NCBI RefSeq assembly: GCF_021227995.1
Contig: NZ_CP089301.1
Location: 2,046,001 to 2,110,000, forward strand
DNA: 64,000 bases
Reading direction: 5' to 3'
Source: Novosphingobium kaempferiae
Lineage (GTDB): Bacteria; Pseudomonadota; Alphaproteobacteria; Sphingomonadales; Sphingomonadaceae
Positions 42,860-51,035 of this stretch are shown here, one piece after another (positions within the stretch are counted from its first letter, which is position 1; every line of letters starts with the position of its first letter). Under the pieces are notes generated by a model, which had not been told where the DNA came from, ran no database searches, and saw only the letters and a list, made by a program, of their open reading frames with translations. The position numbers and the translations under genes were made by a program.

Positions 42860-43393
42860 ATGGACATGCCGTCAGGCAAGCTGCACTGGCTCGATGCCGC
42901 GCGCGGGAAACCCGCGCAGCACGAACTGGACGACACCGACCTGCGCCTGATGCGCGCTCTCGTCTCGGACGGGCGCGCATCGGACGTGTGGCTGGGCGAG
43001 AAGGTCCATCTGTCGAGCACCGCGGTCGCCCGCCGCCGCAAGATCCTCGAGGAATCGGGGTACATCACGCATTACTCGGCGCACCTCAACGTCCGCTCGC
43101 TGGGCTACGGGACGCTGGTTATGGTCTCAATCGAGCTTGTCTCTCAGGCGGAATCGGTGCTGCAGGACTTCGAGACGGCGGTGCTGGACAGCCCGTCGAT
43201 GCAGTTCTGCGCCTTCGTCACCGGCGACACCGACTTCCTGATGATCCTCAACGTCCAGTCGCTCGAGGATTACGACATGATCTACCGCAAGGAACTGTCG
43301 GTGCTGCCGCATGTGCGCCGCATCCGCAGCAGCTTCGTGCTACGGGAGGTGGCAAGCCGCCAGATCGCGCCGGTCATCCTGGCGGGGCGTTAG
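42860..43393 (+). CDS. Lrp/AsnC-family transcriptional regulator
   Basis: A 177-residue regulator. I choose MDMPSGKLHWLDAARGK at 42860, with AAAGGGG upstream; an ATG at 42824 is also in frame. The N-terminal HTH reads LDDTDLRLMRALVSDGRASD, then LSSTAVARRRKILEESGYI. The C-terminal RAM (ligand) domain has SIELVSQAESVLQDFETAVL, CAFVTGDTDFLMILNVQSLE and YDMIYRKELSVLPHVRRIRS. It probably senses an amino acid and controls the peptide-utilisation genes upstream. It is separated from the protease by 85 bases. Confidence 0.85.
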   Translation: MDMPSGKLHWLDAARGKPAQHELDDTDLRLMRALVSDGRASDVWLGEKVHLSSTAVARRRKILEESGYITHYSAHLNVRSLGYGTLVMVSIELVSQAESVLQDFETAVLDSPSMQFCAFVTGDTDFLMILNVQSLEDYDMIYRKELSVLPHVRRIRSSFVLREVASRQIAPVILAGR

Positions 43394-43399
43394 ACCTCT

Positions 43400-43474
43400 C
43401 GTCATTGCGAGCGCAGCGAAGCAATCCAGCGTCACGGCACCGCGCTGGATTGCTTCGCTGCGCTCGCAATGACG
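43400..43474. repeat. Palindromic repeat family A, copy 7
   Basis: Arms CGTCATTGCGAGCGCAGCGA and TCGCTGCGCTCGCAATGACG are perfect complements. It lies between the convergent Lrp and Crp/Fnr genes. Confidence 0.9.
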
Positions 43475-43483
43475 AAGGTGTTG

Positions 43484-44236
43484 TTACCCCTCCTTGGGGT
43501 AGACGTCTCCGAGCACGCGGCGGAAGTGGCCTTCGACCTGATCGTTGCAGGCGCAGGCGCGCGCCTTGAGGCCCTCCCGGTCGAGCACCTCGATGCCGCC
43601 GCGCCGGGTGCGCACCATGCCGTCGCGCTTGAAGCGCTGGAGGACGCGGCTGGCGTAGCTGCGCCCGATGCCCATCATCGAGGCGAGCTGCTCCTGCGTC
43701 ATCGTCACGTCGTTGCGGCCGATGCGGTCGACGGCGGCGGAGAGCCACTTGGCGGCGCGCTGCTCGATGGTGTGGACGGCGTTGCAGGCGATCGACTGGA
43801 ACACTTGCGCCATCACGCAGTCGGCATAGCGCGCGAACAGGTGCGCGACGGCGGGTGAGCGCTCCTTCGCCGCCTCGATGTCGCGCGTGGCGATGCGCAG
43901 GAAGACGCCCTCGTGCAGCACGTTGGCGCGGGCATAGGCGGGCAGCGAGCCATGGCTGACGATCCCGCCAAGCGCACCCTCGCGGCCGACGAGGATCGTT
44001 TCGACCGCCGTGCCGTCCTCCATCTCCACGAAGTAGGAGCACATCGCCCCGCCGGTCGGGAAATAGCAGTAATCCACGTTGTCGCCGGGCTGGTAGATGA
44101 TCTCTCCCGCACGCAATCGACATTCGCCCAGTCTGGGCTCGATGAAGGCGAAATCGTCCTGCCGCAGCGCCGTCAGCAGGTCGCTGCCGGCGATGGAGGC
44201 GGCAGATACCGGGCTCGTCTGCGGGATGGTGCTCAT
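43484..44236 (-). CDS. Crp/Fnr-family transcriptional regulator
   Basis: A 250-residue cyclic-nucleotide-binding-fold regulator. The ATG at 44236 follows AAGGAC; a longer frame reaches 44353. The cupin domain has RLRAGEIIYQPGDNVDYCYF and SYFVEMEDGTAVETILVGRE. The C-terminal winged helix is VTMTQEQLASMMGIGRSYAS. Cysteine positions do not match the Fnr Fe-S set. It is divergent from the heme oxygenase/phytochrome operon, so it may control it. A possible EcfG-type promoter lies upstream. Confidence 0.85.
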   Translation of the reverse strand: MSTIPQTSPVSAASIAGSDLLTALRQDDFAFIEPRLGECRLRAGEIIYQPGDNVDYCYFPTGGAMCSYFVEMEDGTAVETILVGREGALGGIVSHGSLPAYARANVLHEGVFLRIATRDIEAAKERSPAVAHLFARYADCVMAQVFQSIACNAVHTIEQRAAKWLSAAVDRIGRNDVTMTQEQLASMMGIGRSYASRVLQRFKRDGMVRTRRGGIEVLDREGLKARACACNDQVEGHFRRVLGDVYPKEG

Positions 44237-44285
44237 GAAATGTCCTTGGCCGCGACGGCGGCGATCCCACGCCGTCCCCGAAGAC

Positions 44286-44310
44286 AACCCCGTTATGTGG
44301 GTCCGGTTCC
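44286..44310 (-). promoter_or_regulatory. Candidate EcfG-type (general stress) promoter of the Crp/Fnr gene
   Basis: On the minus strand, GGAAC, a 16-base spacer, then GGTT: close to the alphaproteobacterial EcfG pattern GGAAC-N16/17-CGTT. It is correctly placed about 50 bases before the start. It includes CACATAACGG, which recurs at 54167-54202. Confidence 0.4.
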
Positions 44311-44369
44311 ACGCGGAGCGATCATTAGTGAACAGACCGCGTCGCCGGAGCATGTTATTGTGTTACTGA

Positions 44370-44394
44370 GGAACATAAACGGAGCCCACGGGTT
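44370..44394 (+). promoter_or_regulatory. Candidate EcfG-type promoter before heme oxygenase
   Basis: On the plus strand, GGAAC (44370-44374), a 16-base spacer, then GGTT. It lies about 50 bases before the heme oxygenase start. The match is weaker than on the other strand because the -10 differs from CGTT. Confidence 0.3.
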
Positions 44395-44445
44395 CCCGAA
44401 GCCAGGCGCGCCGACCGGTTCGCCTGCAATCGCCTGCGGGCACTT

Positions 44446-45051
44446 ATGCGGATAGACATGCAAGCCGACTTCGGATCGCCCGTAATGCCCGACCTTCTCA
44501 GCGCCCTGCGCGAAGCCACGGGACCGTCCCACGAACGCCTCGACGCCTCGTTCGGTTCTCTGGACCTGTCGAAACGCGCCGATCTCGCGCGGTTTCTCAC
44601 CGCCCACGCGATCGGCCTCGCACCGCTGTTCGAGACGTTCCGCAGCTTCATCGAGGGCGAACTGGGCCTCGAATGCCCGGACTACCCGGCCATGCTGCGC
44701 GCCGACCTCGACAAGCTGGGCGTCGGCAAACTGCCCGCCACGGGCGTCACCGGCCAGATCGCAGGAGACGGTGCGGACGCGGGCGTCGCATATGTCGTGT
44801 GCGGCTCGCGACTCGGCCTCGCGGTCATCCGCCAGAAGGGATACTGGGGCGAGGCGCAGGGCTTCCGCTCCGCCTACATGAGTGACGGCCGCGGCCATGA
44901 CGCGTGGAAGGCGCTCGTCCCCGTGCTGCGCACCCGCGCCTTCCAGCCCGCGCAGGCCGACGCCGCCCGCGCCGCCGCGCTGGCGGCATTCGACACGTTC
45001 TCACACGCCTTCGAAGCCAGCGCGCAGGTCCAGGCGCGCGTCGATGGCTGA
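44446..45051 (+). CDS. bphO: Biliverdin-producing heme oxygenase
   Basis: Opens heme to biliverdin, the chromophore of bacteriophytochromes. The 201-residue helical protein has REATGPSHERLDASFGS, where the proximal histidine is expected, and GVAYVVCGSRLGLAVI at the distal helix. In-frame ATGs at 44446, 44458 and 44485 make the start uncertain. It overlaps the following phytochrome gene by 8 bases, so the two are co-expressed and the biliverdin is made next to its user. Confidence 0.88.
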   Translation: MRIDMQADFGSPVMPDLLSALREATGPSHERLDASFGSLDLSKRADLARFLTAHAIGLAPLFETFRSFIEGELGLECPDYPAMLRADLDKLGVGKLPATGVTGQIAGDGADAGVAYVVCGSRLGLAVIRQKGYWGEAQGFRSAYMSDGRGHDAWKALVPVLRTRAFQPAQADAARAAALAAFDTFSHAFEASAQVQARVDG

Positions 45052-47608
45052 GGCGATGCATCCGGTAGATCTTTCCACCTGCGACCTGGAGCCGATCCAC
45101 ATCATCGGCCGCATCCAGAGCTTCGGCTGGCTGCTGTCGTTCTCCAGCGACTGGATCATCAACCACGTCTCGCTCAACTGCGAGGACCTGTTCGGCCGCG
45201 ATCCGCGCGACCTCGTCGGGCTGTCGGCGGTGGAGTTTCTCGCGCAGGAGGCGATGCACGACATCCGCACCCGCCTGCAGATTCTCGGCAGCGCCAATAC
45301 CGTGGAGCGCATGTTCGACGTCGATCTGATCGGCGACGGACGGGCCTTCGACGTGGCGGTCCACAATTCGGGCCGCTCCTTCGTGCTGGAAATCGAACCG
45401 CACGAAGGCGGCAAGCGGCGCGATTTCGTTTCCTACGTGCGCCCGATGATCGAGCGGCTGCGCCAGTCGCCCACCATCGAGCAGCTCTGTTCCAGCGCGG
45501 CGCGCCACCTGCGCGGCCTGACCGGGTTCGACCGCGTCATGGTCTACCGCTTCGAGGGCGACGGCGCGGGCGAAGTCATCGCCGAAAGCCTCAACGGCAT
45601 GGTGGACAGCTTCAAGGGGCAGCACTTCCCCGCGTCCGACATCCCGGCACAGGCGCGCAAGCTTTACACCCGCAACATGCTGCGCATCATCAGCGACGTG
45701 GACGATCCGACGGTGCCGATCATCCCGGCGACCAACCCCAACGGCGATCCGCTGGACCTGTCGATGTCAGGCCTGCGCGCGGTCTCGCCAATCCACATCG
45801 AGTATCTGCGCAACATGGGCGTCAAGGCATCCATGTCCGTCTCGATCATGCGGCGCGGCAAGCTGTGGGGGTTGATGGCCTGCCACCACTATTCGCCGTT
45901 GCGCCTGTCCTACTCCGTGCGCACAGCGAGCGAGCTGTTCGGCGAATTCTTCTCCTACCTGCTGGAGCAGAAGGAAACCGACTTCTCGATGGAGAAGCGC
46001 GCGGAATCGATGCGCCTCCATGACGAGATCATGGCCCGCGTCGCAGGCGGCGGATCGCTGCTGGAAGCCTTCGACGACTTCACCGACTCGATCCGGCAGG
46101 TAATCCCGTTCGACGGCGTCGTCGGCTGGGTGGACGGGCGCTTCATCGGCCACGGTTCCGTGCCCGACCAGACCCAGTTCGCCGCGCTCGCCCGGTTCCT
46201 GAACACGGCGGGCGCCAGCACCGTCTGGGCATCGGACAATATCGGCACCGTGTATCCCGCCGCGTCCGAGTGGGCGGACAAGTCGGCGGGCCTGCTCGCC
46301 CTGCCCGTCAGCCGCACCCCGCGCGACTACATCGTGCTGTTCCGCAACGAGGCGGTGCGCGAGGTGAAGTGGGCGGGGAACCCCGAAAAGGCCATCGAAC
46401 TCGGCCCCAACGGCGCGCGCCTGACCCCGCGCAAGAGCTTCGAGATCTGGAAGGAGGAACGGCGCGGCTACTCCCTGCCATGGACCGACGAGGAAGTGTC
46501 CAGCGCCGATGCCCTGCGCATCACGCTGCTGGAAGTCGTGCTCCGCCTGTCCGACGCCGCCAATGCCGAGCGCGAGCAGGCGAGCCAGCAGCAGGACATG
46601 CTGATCGCGGAACTGAACCATCGCGTGCGCAACATCCTCAACCTCATCCGCGGCCTCGTCGCGCAGAGCAAGGAAGGCGCGACGACGATCGACGAGTTCG
46701 CCGAGATCGTCGGCAGCCGCATCCACGCCCTTGCCCGCGCGCACGACCAGGTGACGCGCAAGGACTGGTCGCCCTCCTCGCTCTACGACCTCATCCGCAC
46801 CGAGACCGACGCCTACGCCAGCCACTCGCTCGACCGCGTGGTGATCGAGGGGCCGGACGCGCTGATCGCGCCGGGGGCCTTCACTACGCTGGCGCTGGTG
46901 ATCCACGAACTGATGACCAATTCCTGCAAGTACGGGGCACTGTCGGACTCGAACGGGCAGGTCACGGTGACGCTCAGCCGGGGCGACGATGGTTCGCTGG
47001 AGATCGACTGGCGCGAGGAAGGCGGCCCGCCGGTGAAAGAGCCCACCCGTCGCGGCTTCGGCTCCACCATCATCGAGCGCACCATCCCGCACGAACTGGG
47101 CGGCACCGCCTCGGTCATCTACCCGGTGGAGGGCCTGCATGCCCTGTTCCTGATCCCGGACGAGCACATCTCCGGCTTCGAGACGCCCGGCGCGGTCATC
47201 CGCGAGCCCGCCTCCGAACCGCCGCATCCCGCCGAGTTCACCGAGGCGCTGGCATCCGGTGTCGCGCTCATCGTCGAGGACAACGTCATCATCGCCATGG
47301 AAGCGGAGGACGTGCTGCGCGGCTTCGGCTTCACCGACTGCCGCATCGCCGGCTCGGTCAATGCGGCGCTCGGCGTGCTGGAGGGCGCGGACGTCAGCTT
47401 CGCGATGCTCGACGTCAATCTGGGCAAGGACACCAGCGAGGCCGTCGGCCATGCGCTGGAGGAGCGCGGCATCCCGTTCATCTTCGCTAGCGGCTACGGC
47501 GAACGCTCGCTCCAGTCCGGCGCGTTCAAAGGCGTGCCGGTGGTGACCAAGCCCTACGGCGAACGCGACGTGCGGCTGGCCATCGGGCGGGTAATGAAGG
47601 GCCGCTGA
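45044..47608 (+). CDS. bphP: Bacteriophytochrome HWE-type histidine kinase with C-terminal receiver
   Basis: A red/far-red photoreceptor of 854 residues. The biliverdin-binding Cys13 lies in LSTCDLEPIH, before a PAS domain (~15-120). The GAF domain (~135-310) contains HFPASDIPAQARKLYTRN, and the PHY domain runs ~325-500. The kinase starts with His526 in AELNHRVRNILNLIRGLV and continues through HELMTNSCKYGALS, an HWE-type kinase like those of related phytochromes. A fused C-terminal receiver (~735-850) has phospho-acceptor Asp790 in AMLDVNLG. It would autophosphorylate in response to light; the receiver may be a sink or relay. No separate output regulator is adjacent except the divergent Crp/Fnr. 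Confidence 0.92.
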   Translation: MAEAMHPVDLSTCDLEPIHIIGRIQSFGWLLSFSSDWIINHVSLNCEDLFGRDPRDLVGLSAVEFLAQEAMHDIRTRLQILGSANTVERMFDVDLIGDGRAFDVAVHNSGRSFVLEIEPHEGGKRRDFVSYVRPMIERLRQSPTIEQLCSSAARHLRGLTGFDRVMVYRFEGDGAGEVIAESLNGMVDSFKGQHFPASDIPAQARKLYTRNMLRIISDVDDPTVPIIPATNPNGDPLDLSMSGLRAVSPIHIEYLRNMGVKASMSVSIMRRGKLWGLMACHHYSPLRLSYSVRTASELFGEFFSYLLEQKETDFSMEKRAESMRLHDEIMARVAGGGSLLEAFDDFTDSIRQVIPFDGVVGWVDGRFIGHGSVPDQTQFAALARFLNTAGASTVWASDNIGTVYPAASEWADKSAGLLALPVSRTPRDYIVLFRNEAVREVKWAGNPEKAIELGPNGARLTPRKSFEIWKEERRGYSLPWTDEEVSSADALRITLLEVVLRLSDAANAEREQASQQQDMLIAELNHRVRNILNLIRGLVAQSKEGATTIDEFAEIVGSRIHALARAHDQVTRKDWSPSSLYDLIRTETDAYASHSLDRVVIEGPDALIAPGAFTTLALVIHELMTNSCKYGALSDSNGQVTVTLSRGDDGSLEIDWREEGGPPVKEPTRRGFGSTIIERTIPHELGGTASVIYPVEGLHALFLIPDEHISGFETPGAVIREPASEPPHPAEFTEALASGVALIVEDNVIIAMEAEDVLRGFGFTDCRIAGSVNAALGVLEGADVSFAMLDVNLGKDTSEAVGHALEERGIPFIFASGYGERSLQSGAFKGVPVVTKPYGERDVRLAIGRVMKGR

Positions 47609-47624
47609 GGCGTCCACCCTCCGT

Positions 47625-47698
47625 CGTCATTGCGAGCGAAGCGAAGCAATCCAGAGTGGCGTGTGCCGCTGGATTGCTTCGCTTCGCTCGCAATGACG
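47625..47698. repeat. Palindromic repeat family A, copy 8
   Basis: CGTCATTGCGAGCGAAGCGA pairs perfectly with TCGCTTCGCTCGCAATGACG. It lies after the bphP stop, before the acetamidase terminator. Confidence 0.9.
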
Positions 47699-47705
47699 AA
47701 AGCAC

Positions 47706-47740
47706 AAAAAAAGGCCCGACTCCCCGCAAGGAACCGGGCC
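47706..47740 (-). terminator. Intrinsic terminator of the acetamidase/formamidase gene
   Basis: On the minus strand a GGCCCG stem pairs with CGGGCC (47735-47740 with 47713-47718), followed by seven T residues (A-run 47706-47712). It begins 37 bases after the stop codon of the minus-strand gene. Confidence 0.75.
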
Positions 47741-47777
47741 ATGAAGTCTCCCTCCGTCAGGAGTGAGGGTGAACTTG

Positions 47778-48869
47778 TCAGGTCGGGTCGATGACGGTGC
47801 CCTTGCTCGGGAAGATGCGGCGTTCGATCCGCGCGTGCACGCCCAGCGTGCCGTCCACCACCTGCGTCACGCCGAAGTCGGCAGCCACGCTCATCAGCGA
47901 ATAGGCGTCCTCCTTGCTCAGCCCCTGCTGCTCGTGAAGCAGGTGGAGCATGTCCATCGAACAGTTCTTCATCGCCTGGTCGAGATCCTTGCCGAAGCCG
48001 TGGACGATCCAGTTCTCGGGCGTTTCCAGCAGCGGCGAAGGAAACGAGAAGTCCTTGCGCAGGATTATCTGGAACAGGCAGTCGAGCGAAGCCTCGATCG
48101 CGGTGCCGCTGATCTCGCCGTCGCCCTGGCTGACGTGGGGGTCGCCGATGGAGAACAGGCCGCCCTTGACCTGGCACTTGTAGAACATCGTGGAGCCCGC
48201 GCCGATGCGCCAGTTGTCGATGTTGCCGCCATGCAGCCCCGGCGGAATGGTCGAGACCGGCGCGTCGACCGCAGGCGCCACGCCCGCAGTGCCTAGATGC
48301 GGGCGCGCCGGGATGGTGATGCCGGGCAGCGCCGGGTGACGGTCGCACACCGGGCAGTTGGTGATGGTGCCGGGAACGAGGTATTCGCCGGGGAAATCAT
48401 AGGCATATAGGGCATGGGCGGTGTTGGCGCTGGGGTCCAGCTCGTAGATCGTCACCCGCTCCTTCTTGCCGAACTCCTCATACAGATGCCCCCAGTTCGC
48501 CGCGAGGTTCGATCCGTAGTTGTTGCGCGGCCGCATCTGGAGATAGCGCACCTCGATCATGTCGCCCGGCTCCGCATCCTCGATGTAGATCGGGCCAGTC
48601 ATGATGTGGACGCCGGGCGCGCGGGTGGACGGATCGACCTCGCGGAAGATGCGCTCCACGCCCTCGTCGAACATCAGGTCGGGCGCGTCTCCGGCGTGGT
48701 GGGTGATCGCCTCGGCATGGACCAGATCGCCGCTCTTGATCGTCAGCGCCGGCTTGATCTCGGGCGAGAAGTAGCCCCAGTGAATGGTCTCCGGCGTGGC
48801 CTTGAGATGCCAGATCGCCGAAGGCCGCGTCTCCGCCTTCGCCGATGTCAGAGTGGTGACCGAAGCCAT
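47778..48869 (-). CDS. Acetamidase/formamidase family protein
   Basis: Hydrolyses formamide or short amides to ammonia and an acid (FmdA/AmdA family). The 363-residue protein begins MASVTTLTSAKAETRPSAIW, with AGGGG upstream. Family motifs are ETIHWGYFSPEIKPALTI, GVHIMTGPIYIEDAEPGD, HGGNIDNWRIGAGSTMFY, LFSIGDPHVSQGDGEISGTA and LMSVAADFGVTQVVDGTLGV. It is one of two homologues in this region; the other is the fusion at 51036. It may supply nitrogen from amides. A terminator follows. Confidence 0.9.
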   Translation of the reverse strand: MASVTTLTSAKAETRPSAIWHLKATPETIHWGYFSPEIKPALTIKSGDLVHAEAITHHAGDAPDLMFDEGVERIFREVDPSTRAPGVHIMTGPIYIEDAEPGDMIEVRYLQMRPRNNYGSNLAANWGHLYEEFGKKERVTIYELDPSANTAHALYAYDFPGEYLVPGTITNCPVCDRHPALPGITIPARPHLGTAGVAPAVDAPVSTIPPGLHGGNIDNWRIGAGSTMFYKCQVKGGLFSIGDPHVSQGDGEISGTAIEASLDCLFQIILRKDFSFPSPLLETPENWIVHGFGKDLDQAMKNCSMDMLHLLHEQQGLSKEDAYSLMSVAADFGVTQVVDGTLGVHARIERRIFPSKGTVIDPT

Positions 48870-49065
48870 GCAGTGCCCCTTGTTGGTGTGGAGGTTCGTC
48901 GGCTTCACCTTCCCCTGAGGGCGAAAAAGGGTCTTGGCCCTCAGCGCACTGGAACTTGGCGCGATCAACATGTCGTCCCGCCCGTCAACAAACCGGACGC
49001 CTGCCGCCAAGAGCCGCGGGCGTACTTGGCGCAGACCTTGGGCACACGAGAAGGAACCCCAAGGC

Positions 49066-49551
49066 ATGCCCAACACGCTCATCTTCGTAGACCTGCCGGC
49101 CGACGATCCGGCCGCCGCGGGGCGTTTCTACGCCGAAGTCTTCGGCTGGCGCGACGATCACAAGCCCGAGGGGGTCTATCACCGCATGGTGCCCGGCGGC
49201 ATGTTCCCGAATCCCGACGGTTCGGACAGCCAGATCGGCAACCTGCATGTCGGGATCTTCGACCCCGCCAACGCCCGCCCGCACCCCGATGCCGAGGGCG
49301 TCGAGCCGCGCGCCATCTCCACGGAGGGCAGAAAACCGCGCATCTGGGTACTCATCAGCGACGACGATACCCCCGAGCGCATCCTCTCCGCCGCCGAGGA
49401 GCGGGGCGCGACGGTGCTGTGGCGCAACCACTTCTGGGGCACCTTCAACGGCCTCAACCACTGCTTCCGCGATCCCTGGGGCAACGAGATCCTGCTCTGG
49501 GGCAAGGCCGGAGATCCGCCAAGGATTCCAGAGGATTACACGCGCGAGTAA
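49066..49551 (+). CDS. VOC (glyoxalase-like) family protein
   Basis: A 161-residue single-chain VOC protein beginning MPNTLIFVDLPADDPAAAGR, with an AAGGAA ribosome-binding site. The first module has RFYAEVFGWRDD, and the second reads GATVLWRNHFWGTFNGLNHC then FRDPWGNEILLWG. It resembles the lactoylglutathione lyase-related and dioxygenase-type VOC proteins with unknown substrates. It lies between the acetamidase and the Rieske oxygenase but on a separate strand from the former. Confidence 0.8.
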   Translation: MPNTLIFVDLPADDPAAAGRFYAEVFGWRDDHKPEGVYHRMVPGGMFPNPDGSDSQIGNLHVGIFDPANARPHPDAEGVEPRAISTEGRKPRIWVLISDDDTPERILSAAEERGATVLWRNHFWGTFNGLNHCFRDPWGNEILLWGKAGDPPRIPEDYTRE

Positions 49552-49652
49552 GCCTTTCTCGCAAATGCAATATTGCCTTCGCGGGTGCCGCATGCACAAA
49601 TGCACTGAACGGCACCTAGCGCGTACATGACAGCACTCAGGATGGTCAGACC

Positions 49653-50840
49653 ATGCCCGCATCGACTCCGGTAACGACGATGACAGACGCCTTCATCGAT
49701 TCCCTCTCCGCATCGGCGGTGGCGCTCGAGGATGCGGTCACGCTGCCGCCTTCGTGCTACACGTCGAAAGACTTCTACGAGTTCGAGAAGGACGCGCTCT
49801 ACTATGCCGAGTGGCAGTGCGTCGGGCGGGAGGACTGGGTTCCGAACCCCGGCGATTTCTTCACCACCCGCACCATCAACGAGCCCATCATCGTCTCGCG
49901 CAACCTGCAGGGCGAAGTGCGCGCGATGTCGGCGGTGTGCCAGCACCGCGCGATGCTGGTGGCCGAGGGGAGCGGTTCGGCGCGCGGGTTCCTGTGCCCG
50001 TACCACCACTGGAGCTACTCGCTCGACGGCACGCTGGTCGCCGCTCCGGCGATGAACAAGACCTGCAATTTCGACCGCAAGGCCAACAGCCTGCCGCGCT
50101 TCGCGGTCGAGATCTGGAACGGCTTTATCTTCATCAACTTCGACGAGAACGCCGCGCCCCTCGCACCCCGCCTGACCGGCGTGGCCGAGGCGATCGCGGG
50201 CTACGACCTTGCCAGCGCGGAAGGCCCGCGCCCGGACCCGGCGGCGAAGCTGCCGTGGAACTGGAAGGTCATGTTCGAGAACAACAACGACGGCTACCAC
50301 GCCAGCCGCCTTCACGCCGGGCCGCTGCATGACTTCGTGCCGTCCGGCAAGGCGGAGTTCCCGCATTCCGAACCCGAGGACGCCGGGTTCCTGCGCTTCA
50401 ACGGCACGCTGCACCCCGACGCCAGCTTCAACGCCACCCAGCGCGCGGTGCTGCCGATCTTCCCCGGCCTGTCCGACGCGATGCGCAACCGGATGACCTT
50501 CGCCAACGTCCCGCCCTCGCTCAGCCTCATCATGATGAGCGACATGGTGATCTACCTGATCCTGCGGCCCGACGGCCCGGAATCGCTGGAGATGGACACC
50601 GGCCTGCTGTTCGCGCCGGGCGCGATGAAGGATCCCAATTTCGAGCACAAGCTGGACATGAACATGCGCGCCACCGCGCATATCATCGCGCAGGATTTCC
50701 ACGTCGACGAACTGGTGCAGGAGGGTCTGCGATCCCGCTTCGCCCCGCGCGGCCGCTATTCGTGGCAGGAAGGCGCGCAGGGCCAGTTCAACAAGTGGCT
50801 GGTCCATCGTTACCGCAGCGCACACAAAAGGTTGGCATAG
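49653..50840 (+). CDS. Rieske non-heme iron oxygenase, alpha-type
   Basis: A second Rieske oxygenase of 395 residues. The [2Fe-2S] ligands are Cys96-x-His98 (CQHRA) and Cys115-x2-His118 (CPYHHW). The catalytic iron site is NNNDGYHASRLH with His216 and His221. The fold resembles alpha subunits acting on amines or aromatic acids. It has no beta subunit, ferredoxin or reductase next to it, so it depends on genes elsewhere. It differs clearly from the partial one at the window start. Confidence 0.88.
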   Translation: MPASTPVTTMTDAFIDSLSASAVALEDAVTLPPSCYTSKDFYEFEKDALYYAEWQCVGREDWVPNPGDFFTTRTINEPIIVSRNLQGEVRAMSAVCQHRAMLVAEGSGSARGFLCPYHHWSYSLDGTLVAAPAMNKTCNFDRKANSLPRFAVEIWNGFIFINFDENAAPLAPRLTGVAEAIAGYDLASAEGPRPDPAAKLPWNWKVMFENNNDGYHASRLHAGPLHDFVPSGKAEFPHSEPEDAGFLRFNGTLHPDASFNATQRAVLPIFPGLSDAMRNRMTFANVPPSLSLIMMSDMVIYLILRPDGPESLEMDTGLLFAPGAMKDPNFEHKLDMNMRATAHIIAQDFHVDELVQEGLRSRFAPRGRYSWQEGAQGQFNKWLVHRYRSAHKRLA

Positions 50841-50891
50841 GCGTCTGGCGGGATTGGAAACTGTCGGATAGGCTCATGCCATGACCCTCTT

Positions 50892-50968
50892 CGTCATTGC
50901 GAGCGAAGCGAAGCAATCCAGGGCAGTCCCAGGCGGCCCTGGATTGCTTCGCTTCGCTCGCAATGACG
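50892..50968. repeat. Palindromic repeat family A, copy 9
   Basis: Arms CGTCATTGCGAGCGAAGCGA and TCGCTTCGCTCGCAATGACG are perfect complements. It stands 68 bases before the AraC-acetamidase fusion gene. Confidence 0.9.
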
Positions 50969-51035
50969 AGAAACGGGGAAATTCCGGCGGCGCGCGGCGT
51001 CGACCGGCTGGGCCGCCAAGAAGGAATTTACCGGC

